Below, piece after piece: positions 52,296 to 60,774 of a stretch of DNA of 64,000 bases. Made by a program: the position numbers and the translations under genes. The DNA is from Olleya aquimaris (GTDB lineage: Bacteria > Bacteroidota > Bacteroidia > Flavobacteriales > Flavobacteriaceae), in assembly GCF_003259525.1 (NCBI RefSeq), contig NZ_QLLO01000003.1:270066-334065 (forward strand), written 5' to 3'. How positions within the stretch are numbered: the first letter of the stretch is position 1; each line of letters begins with the position of its first letter. The notes under the pieces are model-generated. The model was given only the letters and a program-made list of their open reading frames with translations. It did no database searches and had not been told where the DNA came from.

Positions 52296-53960
52296 TTATT
52301 GATATACTCTTACATAGTCAATTTCCATAGATGATTCTGTAAATGCAGGATCTATATTTCCTCCAAAAGTTCCACCCATTGCTATGTTTAGGATTAAGAA
52401 AAAGTCGTTATTAAAAGGAGTTGCAGATGTATTTGCAAATGTGTGATAAACCATATCATCAACAACTATTTTAATTACGTCTGGTGTCCACTCTACTGTA
52501 TAATTATGAAACTCGGTAGAAGCAGTATCTACGATAGTTTCACTACCATCTGCATTACCACCAAAAGCTTCAGGATAGTGTAATGTTCCGTAAATAGTAT
52601 TTTGGTTGTTACCAACATGTTCCATGATGTCTATTTCACCACAAGCTGGCCAAGTGTTAGTTTGGTAATCTGCTCCTAACATCCAAATGGCAGGCCAAGT
52701 TCCACCTCCTGTTGGAAGTTTAGCTCTAACCTCTACACGACCATAAGTAAACTCATACAATCCTTCAGATTTAAGACGTGCAGATGTATACCCACTACCA
52801 GCTGCTTTGGCAGTAATTTTTAGCATACCGTTAGCGACTTCTGCGTTTTCAAGATTGTTAGTATAATTTTGTACTTCTTGATTTCCCCATCCATTAGCAC
52901 CTAAATCGTAGGTCCAATTTGCTGGGTTTGGCGCACCATCTGTATCAAACTCGTCAGACCACACTAAATTAGTATAAATAGTCTCTAAACCTTGAGAAGG
53001 CTCTTGTGTTGTAAATGTATGATACCAAGCTAAAATAGGGTTATTTAAGTCAATACATCTTACTCTCATAATAGACTCTGTAAGTTCTATAATTTCGTAG
53101 CTTGAGGTCCCAACATAGTAACCCATAAAGTTACCATCTGAAAAATTCATGACTGTACCTCTTGACATAAATGCTGGATCAGGTACAACGCTCCAATCTA
53201 CAGATGTAGGTGCAAGAGACACTAAACTTGTGCCAGACGTATCATAATCATAGCAGAAATCGTATCCTGCTGAACCACCCACTACAGACTCGTAAGCACC
53301 ATTAAAATAGGTTTGACCATTATTATCTAATTGATAGCTTAATTGATTATTTGCATCAAGAGAAAAGATTAATTGATCTGTATAGATACATTCACTCTCT
53401 GCAGAACCAGCTTTTTCAAACGGTTGTGCTGCATACCATTGTGGATACCAAAATCCATCTCCAATACTTCCATCTGCAGGACCAACACCTAAGTGCCCAA
53501 TTTCTTCTGCTGCCCAATACCATGTTTTTGAGCTTCCAGATCCACCTGTTAGCAATTGTTTTGCTTCTAAATCGTCAAATGAACTAAAAACCTCTATAGT
53601 GATTGATCCACTAGTTTTATTACCACCAGAACCTATTGCATTAACCACAATATTATATGTGTTAAGACCAACTAGACTAAATCTGTGTGTCACTTCTCCT
53701 GAAGGAACCACTTCACTTAAACCATCTCCAAAATCAAAATCATAAGAAATGGCGTTGTTAGCTGTAGCTTTTAAAACTACTAATCCACTTCCATCTCCAT
53801 TAGGATTAGAAGCATCAGCTCCAACAATTTCTGCTGTGATGGTTAAATTACTTGGAGCTACGATGTCTCCAAAACTAGCATCATCATCTTGACAGTTTAC
53901 AAAAAACACTGTCAGAGCTAATAAGCTTACTATTTTAAAAATATTTTTCATCTTTTTCAT
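52296..53960 (-). CDS. GH16 beta-glucanase with PKD and lipocalin-like modules
   Basis: A 554-residue surface lipoprotein: lipobox FVNC (Cys23) followed by QDDD, a likely surface-export signal. Then a PKD-like domain (about 35-125, with YDFDFGDGLSEVV), a module of about 190 residues with the HLGVGPADG motif, and GH16 (about 330-554) with GEIDIMEHVG and GGTWPAIWMLG. The LGVGP module is shared with the lipoprotein at 53969. It would bind and cut beta-glucan at the surface. Confidence 0.93.
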   Translation of the reverse strand: MKKMKNIFKIVSLLALTVFFVNCQDDDASFGDIVAPSNLTITAEIVGADASNPNGDGSGLVVLKATANNAISYDFDFGDGLSEVVPSGEVTHRFSLVGLNTYNIVVNAIGSGGNKTSGSITIEVFSSFDDLEAKQLLTGGSGSSKTWYWAAEEIGHLGVGPADGSIGDGFWYPQWYAAQPFEKAGSAESECIYTDQLIFSLDANNQLSYQLDNNGQTYFNGAYESVVGGSAGYDFCYDYDTSGTSLVSLAPTSVDWSVVPDPAFMSRGTVMNFSDGNFMGYYVGTSSYEIIELTESIMRVRCIDLNNPILAWYHTFTTQEPSQGLETIYTNLVWSDEFDTDGAPNPANWTYDLGANGWGNQEVQNYTNNLENAEVANGMLKITAKAAGSGYTSARLKSEGLYEFTYGRVEVRAKLPTGGGTWPAIWMLGADYQTNTWPACGEIDIMEHVGNNQNTIYGTLHYPEAFGGNADGSETIVDTASTEFHNYTVEWTPDVIKIVVDDMVYHTFANTSATPFNNDFFLILNIAMGGTFGGNIDPAFTESSMEIDYVRVYQ

Positions 53961-53968
53961 TTTATAGA

Positions 53969-56020
53969 TTATAGCTTCACTAGCTTATATTGCCAGAATA
54001 CTCCTGCTCCAGCTTCAATGTTTACACTTATAGTATTACTATCTATAAATGTTACATTGTAAGTTATTGAAGAAGGTACTGCTACGTTTGGTAGCTCGCC
54101 TTGATTATTAGCTTTAGGAATTCCGATATAAGCACCTGTACCATTAATGGTAACTGTATTTGCTCCTGAATCATATGTATATGTTGCTGATGCAGAACCA
54201 TCATGAGGTGCTACAGGAGTACCACATGAGTCTGAACCACCTTGCCATCCTTCGACCCAAGTATCTGCTCCTAGAACATTGGTAAAAGAACCATCTGCTC
54301 CGAATACATATGTATCGTCATAATAACAAGCTCTATCTGCTACACAAACATCATCACAATTCCACCATGATGTGTCTCCTGCTGCAGGTCCAACACCTAA
54401 AGCACCAGCTTCGTTAGCCATTTGCCAAGTACCAGCTAATGGTGATGGAGCTGCTCCATCTCTAACTAATTTATATTGCCAAAATACTCCTGCTCCAGAT
54501 TCAATGTTAACATTCATTGTATTTTCATCAACAAATGACACATTGTATGTAATTGAGCTAGGAACAGCTACGTTTGGTAACTCTCCTTGATTATTCGCTT
54601 TTGCTAAACCTAAATAAGCTCCAGTTCCGTTTAAGGTAACCGTTCCTGCTGTTTGATTAAACGTGTAGGTTGCAGCATTAGAACCATCATGAGGTGCAAC
54701 AGGTGTACCACATGAATCACTTCCGCCTTGCCAACCTTCGATCCAACTATCTGCTCCTAAAACATTACTAAAAGAACCATCTGCATTAAATACATAAGTA
54801 TCATCATAATAACATGCTCTGTCTGCTACACAAACATCGTCACAGTTCCACCAAGAGGTATCTCCTACTGCTGGTCCAACACCTAAAGCACCTGCTTCTG
54901 AAGCTAATCTCCATGTTCCAGTTAAATTAGATGGTGCTGTTGCTTCTTTGTAGTAATATAAATTATCTATAAATACTGTACCTGAACCCACAAATTTGAA
55001 TTGATGGATATCATGCATAGATAATCCTTGATCTGTATAGTCTGAAATTGGAATATCAAAACTGTTCCATTGGTTAGCGATTAACGATACAGTTACTTGT
55101 TGCTCTCCTGAAGACAAACTAATAGGAAATACTTGTAAGTCTGCATCTTCTGCAGTCCAAACATCAATATGTAAAAATTCCATTGCAGAAACATCTACAG
55201 CTTCACCATACTGAATACCTTGATAGTTTAAGTTACTATACTGTAATGAAGTATCTCCACCTAAATCAAATTCAGCAAATGTGGTTGTTTGTCCCCAATT
55301 AGGATAAAAATCTGAATTTTCAATATTTGTATATGCATTTGAATAAATAGAAACCACATCACCTGGTGCTCTTGCTGGAGGCACTGTAGCTGGTGCTATT
55401 GGTTGTAAGATTGCAGTCACTTCAAAATCTTCGGTATAAACCGTTGTTTCTGTTCCTGCACTAAAAGCTGTTACTGTAATAGTATAAACTCCTGCATCTG
55501 CGTATTGATAGCTGTATGGCTCATCAAAATTGGTCATAACTACCTCGCTACCATCTCCAAAGTTAACTTCATAATACAACGCAAATTCTGCTTCTGCATT
55601 AATATTTACTTGTTTAGAAATTGTGTTATCATTCTCTATAGTAACTACTAAGTTTTGAGGAGCTAAAAAAGACACTACCACTTCTTGAGTAACGCTAGTT
55701 GTTTTACCATTTAAACCAGTAGCAACAATGATGGCATTATAGGTGCCTTCTTCATAAACATGCTGTGTGCTTTCTCCTGGATTTAAAACATCAGATAAAC
55801 CTGAACCATCTCCATAATTTACTTGAAAGCTAACTACACCTTCTCCTAAGGGAGTAATTGTAACTAATCCAGTGTTGTCTTGCGTTACAGTTACTAAAGC
55901 AGAGACATTTACTGGTGCTGTAATAGCATCAGTGTTTGGTGTATTATCATCATCTTGCACACAAGCAAAAATTACTAATGCAGCAAAAAGAGTAGATACG
56001 ATGTACTTTAAATTCTTCAT
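53969..56020 (-). CDS. Surface glycan-binding lipoprotein with PKD domains and duplicated module
   Basis: A 683-residue lipoprotein (lipobox IFAC, Cys20, then VQDDD). It has two PKD-like domains (about 35-115 and 120-200, with VNYGDGSG and VNFGDGSE), a CBM-like domain (about 220-360) and two near-identical modules of about 155 residues (about 367-525 and 527-683), each containing ALGVGPA, DTSWWNCDDVCVADRACYYD and EGWQGGSDSCGTPVAPHDGS. It replaces the SusE/SusF-type binding proteins of other PULs. It lies between susD and the GH16 gene. Confidence 0.85.
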   Translation of the reverse strand: MKNLKYIVSTLFAALVIFACVQDDDNTPNTDAITAPVNVSALVTVTQDNTGLVTITPLGEGVVSFQVNYGDGSGLSDVLNPGESTQHVYEEGTYNAIIVATGLNGKTTSVTQEVVVSFLAPQNLVVTIENDNTISKQVNINAEAEFALYYEVNFGDGSEVVMTNFDEPYSYQYADAGVYTITVTAFSAGTETTVYTEDFEVTAILQPIAPATVPPARAPGDVVSIYSNAYTNIENSDFYPNWGQTTTFAEFDLGGDTSLQYSNLNYQGIQYGEAVDVSAMEFLHIDVWTAEDADLQVFPISLSSGEQQVTVSLIANQWNSFDIPISDYTDQGLSMHDIHQFKFVGSGTVFIDNLYYYKEATAPSNLTGTWRLASEAGALGVGPAVGDTSWWNCDDVCVADRACYYDDTYVFNADGSFSNVLGADSWIEGWQGGSDSCGTPVAPHDGSNAATYTFNQTAGTVTLNGTGAYLGLAKANNQGELPNVAVPSSITYNVSFVDENTMNVNIESGAGVFWQYKLVRDGAAPSPLAGTWQMANEAGALGVGPAAGDTSWWNCDDVCVADRACYYDDTYVFGADGSFTNVLGADTWVEGWQGGSDSCGTPVAPHDGSASATYTYDSGANTVTINGTGAYIGIPKANNQGELPNVAVPSSITYNVTFIDSNTISVNIEAGAGVFWQYKLVKL

Positions 56021-56036
56021 TTTTCTTTTTATTTAA

Positions 56037-57500
56037 TTAATATCCTGGGTTTTGTTGCCAATTTCCGTTTGAGAATTGAATCTCTTCAATTGGAATTGGG
56101 AATAATTCATTTTTATTAGGTGTAAATCCTGGTATTTGAGTACCTCTACCTGTGCGCACTAAGTCAAAAAAGTGATGACCTTCTCCAACTAATTCTACAC
56201 GACGCTCATGATAAATAGCGTTGGTAAGTGCTGTACCTGTTAAAGACACGTTGTTAGATGTATTTCCAAAAGCGCGCTCTCTAACTCTGTTTAAAAAGTT
56301 TTGAGCTTTTGTATCGTCGATACCACCTCTATTAAACGCTTCTGCAGCCATTAATAAAACATCTGCAAAACGAATAGCTCTGTAATTATTAGGGTTAGTA
56401 AGGTTTAAATCTCCTTGAGCTTGCGAGCTTCTAACACGTGGTAAATATTTTCTATTAAAGTATCCTGTGTGTTCATAACCTGTACCATAACTAGCACCTG
56501 TTGATGCTGACCAAGCTTCGATATCCAAAATTGCAACATCTTTTCTGTTATCACCTGCTTCAAATTCGTCAACTACATCTTGGGTTGGCACATTAAAACT
56601 GAATCCAGAGGTGAATAATGGTCCGTTATAATTTCTAACTCCACTAAATCCTACTGCTACATTACCTTCACTACATTGTAAACATCCAAATCCAGCACCT
56701 TCTACATCTGTGTACTGTACTTCAAAAACAGACTCTATTCCGTTTTCACCTTCATTTTCAAAAATAGTATCGTAATCTGTAACTAAATCGTAAGGTCCAT
56801 TTAATATTAAGTTTTCTAATATTGACGCTGCTGCAGAAAATTTATCTTGAAATAAATAGGCTTTTCCTAATAAGGCTTGTGCAGCTCCTTTAGTAACACG
56901 ACCTACTTGAGGTGCTGTATAATCTAAATTATCTACTGCATATTGTAAATCTGCTTCAATTAAAGCATAGACTTCTGATACAGGAGATCTTGGGATTGAA
57001 GTTTCGTCACCTAATTCAAAACGAGTTTCTTTAAGTGGCACTGGTCCAAACCATTTTACTAACTCGAAGTAATAATAGGCTCTTAAAAAACGTGTTTCAG
57101 CAATAATAATTTCTTTTCCGGGGAAATTTGTTTTATCCTGAAATTCCATAATGTAGTTTGCTCTGTTTACTCCTGCAAACATCCAATTCCATACGTCCTT
57201 TAAATTACTATTAACAGGTGTATGTATCATATCATCAATTTGCTGAAAACCGATTACGTCTGTTGCACTTTCGCCACCACATAAGGTATTATTTGAAGCA
57301 ATTTCACCTAGAAGTACGTTAACATAACTTGATTGAAGCATGTCATATGCACCAATTAATGCATTGTAATAGTCACTTTCTGAATTAAAGTAATTTTCAG
57401 AATCAATTGAATATACAGTATCACGATCAATAAAATCATCTGTACATGATATTGAAGTTAAAAAAGCTAAAGACGCTATTAAGTATTTTATATTTTTCAT
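56037..57500 (-). CDS. susD: SusD/RagB-family glycan-binding lipoprotein
   Basis: A 487-residue lipoprotein with lipobox SISC (Cys19) then TDDF. The TPR-rich fold and the typical segments AETRFLRAYYYFELVKWFGPVPL (only the core RFLRAYYYFELV is needed), FADVLLMAAEAFNR and YHERRVELVGEGHHFFDLVR are visible. It forms the lid on the SusC channel. It is 11 bases after susC, in the usual susC-susD order. Confidence 0.96.
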   Translation of the reverse strand: MKNIKYLIASLAFLTSISCTDDFIDRDTVYSIDSENYFNSESDYYNALIGAYDMLQSSYVNVLLGEIASNNTLCGGESATDVIGFQQIDDMIHTPVNSNLKDVWNWMFAGVNRANYIMEFQDKTNFPGKEIIIAETRFLRAYYYFELVKWFGPVPLKETRFELGDETSIPRSPVSEVYALIEADLQYAVDNLDYTAPQVGRVTKGAAQALLGKAYLFQDKFSAAASILENLILNGPYDLVTDYDTIFENEGENGIESVFEVQYTDVEGAGFGCLQCSEGNVAVGFSGVRNYNGPLFTSGFSFNVPTQDVVDEFEAGDNRKDVAILDIEAWSASTGASYGTGYEHTGYFNRKYLPRVRSSQAQGDLNLTNPNNYRAIRFADVLLMAAEAFNRGGIDDTKAQNFLNRVRERAFGNTSNNVSLTGTALTNAIYHERRVELVGEGHHFFDLVRTGRGTQIPGFTPNKNELFPIPIEEIQFSNGNWQQNPGY

Positions 57501-57511
57501 AGTCTTTATTA

Positions 57512-60500
57512 TTAAAAGTTAAGATTAAGTCCTAAAATATATGTTCTTGGTATAGGGTAGAAACCTGCATCTATACCTCCTCCAATTGGTGCACCATTAG
57601 AAGCACCTGGATCATAACCTTTATATTTTGTAAATGTGTATAAGTTATTAACTGCTGTGTAAATTCTTAATTTAGAAATACCCATTTTATCAGTAAACTG
57701 ATCTGGCAAACTATATCCTAATTGTAGATTCTGAATTCTAACAAAAGAAGCATCTTCTACAAAATACTCAGAGAATACATTATTACTTGTAGCTCCAGTA
57801 GTTACTCTTGGTACTGTTGTGCTAGTCCCTTCTCCTGTCCATCTATCTAAAACATAATTCAATTTGTTAGCATCAGATAATGTACGCTCGTAATTACGCA
57901 CCATATCATTACCAAGCGAAGCAAAAGTATATACTACAAAATCGAAATTTTTATAGTCCAAACTTAAGTTAAGTCCCATTGTTACATCTGGAATAGGATC
58001 TCCAATATTAGTTCTATCATCAAAATTAATCACTCCATCTCCATTAATATCTACATATCTAATATCTCCAGGAGCTGCAGTAGCACCTAAAGCTGATTGC
58101 GAAGGATGTGCATTAACTTCTGCTTGATTTTGGAAAATTCCATCTGTTTGTAATCCATAAAAATAGCCAATAGGTTGTCCTACCTCCATTCTAGATGGTG
58201 CAGGTTGTCCAACTCCAAAGCCGCCACCTTCTAAAAATCCAGTACTGTTATTAACTTCTAAAACTTTGTTTTCTAATGAAGTTACGTTGTAATTAATGCT
58301 AAATTTTAAATTATCAGATAACTGATCTTTATAGTTTATGGCGAATTCTAATCCTTTGTTTTCTACCTTTCCAGCATTTACTGTTGGCGAACCACTACCT
58401 GGAGCAGATGTACCTGTAATACCAGAAGTAGATATATTAGAAATTAATAAGTTGTCTCTTGTATTGACAAAATAATCTGCTGTGATATCTACTTTATCAT
58501 TTAGCAATCTTAAATCTAAACCAACATCAAACTTTTTAGCTTCCTCCCATTGTAAATCTGGATTAGCTAATACACCCAATGCTTGCCCATTTACTAAAGC
58601 ACCATCAAACACATAAGTTGCTTCTCCGCTTAATAAACTAGAAAATCCATTACTAGGTATTTGGTCGTTTCCTAAAATACCATAACTAGCTCTTAACTTT
58701 AAGAAGCTTAATGTATTAGAATTTTCTAAAAAAGATTCGTCTGACACAACCCAACCAGCAGTAACCGACGGGAAATACGCAACACGATTGTTAGGACCAA
58801 ATTTTGTAGATAAGTCACGTCTTAACATTGCAGAGAATAAATATTTTCCTTTGTAGTCATATTGTAAACGAGAGAAAAAAGACAATCGTCTTTCGTCATA
58901 AGCATACGACCCAACATCTCTTGATTCGCTGATTCCTTCTGCTAAAGCGATATCTGCAAATTCCCAAGAATTATTAGGAACATCATAACCAGTTGCAAAT
59001 AATCCATTACCAAATTCTTTAAAAACAGTTGTACCAACTGTAAAATCTATCTTGTGCGCATCAGCAAATGTGTTATTGTAAGTTCCGAAAATATCTAATG
59101 AATAATTGTTATCATTAATTGCATTTTGCGACACACTGCTTCTTGGTACATCAAATACTTTTCCACCGTAATCTACTTGCTTTGCAAAACTTTTACCTTC
59201 GCTATTACTAGTGTTAAATCCAATTCTACTGGTTAATTTTACATTTTTAAGAACATCATATTCTAATGCTACTGTACCATTTAATTTTCTTAAATCATAA
59301 TCGTTAAACGTATTGTCAATTTGTGCTAATGGGTTTATAATTTCAATACCTAATCCTGGTGTACTTGGTACTAAAGTAAAATTACCATTGCCATCAAACG
59401 CAGATAATGTAGCAGGAGTATTAATTGCATTAAATAATACAGATCCTAAACCACTATCGTTAATAGCATCTCTATCTAAGTACGTATATATTACATTTGC
59501 TTTTACATTAATTTTATCGCTAATATCTGCACCTAAAGATAATCTTGCAGTATTACGTCTAAAATCTGTCTTTTTTGGTGCAATAATACCTTGTTGGTAT
59601 AAATGCGATCCACTGATTGCATAAGTTATTTTTTCTGATCCACCAGATACACTAAAATCATGATTTATAATTGGCACATTGTTGTTGAAAACTTCTCCTT
59701 GCCAGTCTGTACCTTCTCCCAATCCTGACACATTTGGATAAGGTAAGTTTTGCCCTCCTGCTGCATACGCTTCATTTAATAATAAAGCATACTCTGTGGC
59801 ATTAAGCAAAGGTAACTCTCTTGTTGTTTCTTGAAATCCTGTATAGGTATTAAAAGAGACTTTAGGCGCTTGGTTTTTTCTACCACTTTTAGTGGTAATT
59901 AAAACAACACCATTGGCACCTACTGTTCCATAAATTGCTGCTTGAGCATCTTTTAATACAGTAATCGTGTCTATATCATTAGGATTTAAAATATCCAAAC
60001 TACCTTGATAACCATCTATAATTACTAATGGTCCATTTGCTCCATTAGTAGAAATACCTCTAATACGGATATCTAGTCCAGCACCAGGTGCTCCACCTTG
60101 AGTAGTAACATTTACCCCAGAAACCGTACCTTGAAGAGCTTGTTCTACTTTAATAGGTTTGATTTCGTCTAAAGTTTGAGAACTAACAACAGAAACAGCT
60201 CCTGTAATTTCTTTCTTTTTCTGAGATCCATATCCAATTACCACTACTTCTTCTAAAGCTTCGACATCTTCTGATAAAGCTACATTAATTGGATTACCGT
60301 TTGCTACAACAACTTCTTTTGTGGTATACCCTATATAAGAGAATACTAGAGTTGCATTTTGAGGTACATTATTGATGGAGTAGTTTCCATCAAAATCTGT
60401 GGTAACTCCATTAGATGTGTTTTTAACTATAATGTTAACAGTTGGAATAGGCAAACCATCTTGTTCACTAGTTACATTTCCTGTTATAGTATACTCTTGC

Positions 60501-60556
60501 GCTGTAGCAGAGAGAGTAAAAATTAATAACAAAAAAGAGAAAAGAGTTTTTTTCAT
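57512..60556 (-). CDS. susC: SusC/RagA-family TonB-dependent outer membrane transporter
   Basis: A 1014-residue protein with signal peptide (to ATAQ, residue 19), a CarboxypepD_reg-like domain (20-105) with FDGNYSI and FSYIGYTTKEV, the TonB-box/plug region (VVVIGYGSQKKKEITGAVS, then LVIIDGYQG and KDAQAAIYGTVGANGVVLITT), a 22-strand barrel and a C-terminal Phe (LNLNF). It imports glucan oligomers. First gene of the operon, likely under the promoter seen at 60626-60657. Confidence 0.97.
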   Translation of the reverse strand: MKKTLFSFLLLIFTLSATAQEYTITGNVTSEQDGLPIPTVNIIVKNTSNGVTTDFDGNYSINNVPQNATLVFSYIGYTTKEVVVANGNPINVALSEDVEALEEVVVIGYGSQKKKEITGAVSVVSSQTLDEIKPIKVEQALQGTVSGVNVTTQGGAPGAGLDIRIRGISTNGANGPLVIIDGYQGSLDILNPNDIDTITVLKDAQAAIYGTVGANGVVLITTKSGRKNQAPKVSFNTYTGFQETTRELPLLNATEYALLLNEAYAAGGQNLPYPNVSGLGEGTDWQGEVFNNNVPIINHDFSVSGGSEKITYAISGSHLYQQGIIAPKKTDFRRNTARLSLGADISDKINVKANVIYTYLDRDAINDSGLGSVLFNAINTPATLSAFDGNGNFTLVPSTPGLGIEIINPLAQIDNTFNDYDLRKLNGTVALEYDVLKNVKLTSRIGFNTSNSEGKSFAKQVDYGGKVFDVPRSSVSQNAINDNNYSLDIFGTYNNTFADAHKIDFTVGTTVFKEFGNGLFATGYDVPNNSWEFADIALAEGISESRDVGSYAYDERRLSFFSRLQYDYKGKYLFSAMLRRDLSTKFGPNNRVAYFPSVTAGWVVSDESFLENSNTLSFLKLRASYGILGNDQIPSNGFSSLLSGEATYVFDGALVNGQALGVLANPDLQWEEAKKFDVGLDLRLLNDKVDITADYFVNTRDNLLISNISTSGITGTSAPGSGSPTVNAGKVENKGLEFAINYKDQLSDNLKFSINYNVTSLENKVLEVNNSTGFLEGGGFGVGQPAPSRMEVGQPIGYFYGLQTDGIFQNQAEVNAHPSQSALGATAAPGDIRYVDINGDGVINFDDRTNIGDPIPDVTMGLNLSLDYKNFDFVVYTFASLGNDMVRNYERTLSDANKLNYVLDRWTGEGTSTTVPRVTTGATSNNVFSEYFVEDASFVRIQNLQLGYSLPDQFTDKMGISKLRIYTAVNNLYTFTKYKGYDPGASNGAPIGGGIDAGFYPIPRTYILGLNLNF

Positions 60557-60774
60557 GTTTAGCTGTTTTTATGCTTTTATCAAATTTATTAAGTAATTCT
60601 ATCAATTTGCTAAAAACAACCGCTACAAATAACATACATCGCAAAAAAAAGAACAAAAGATTGTCAATACCTAAGTTTAATTGGCATTAACCACTAGTTT
60701 ATTGAGTGTCTATAATTTGAAGATTTATGAAATGTTGTGGTGATGTATAGGTTAATTTAACAAATGTATTGTTT
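60557..60774. promoter_or_regulatory. Promoter region of the PUL operon
   Basis: On the minus strand, GTTATTTG (60633-60626), close to the Bacteroidetes -7 element TAnnTTTG, has a TTTG (60657-60654) at 20 bases' distance. The region between susC and the regulator gene holds no gene. The proposed start of transcription is about 65 bases upstream of the susC ATG. Confidence 0.5.

Noticed and set aside
60468..60656. Minus-strand 62-codon frame ahead of susC
   Set aside because: It overlaps the start of susC in another frame and covers its promoter; no protein features.
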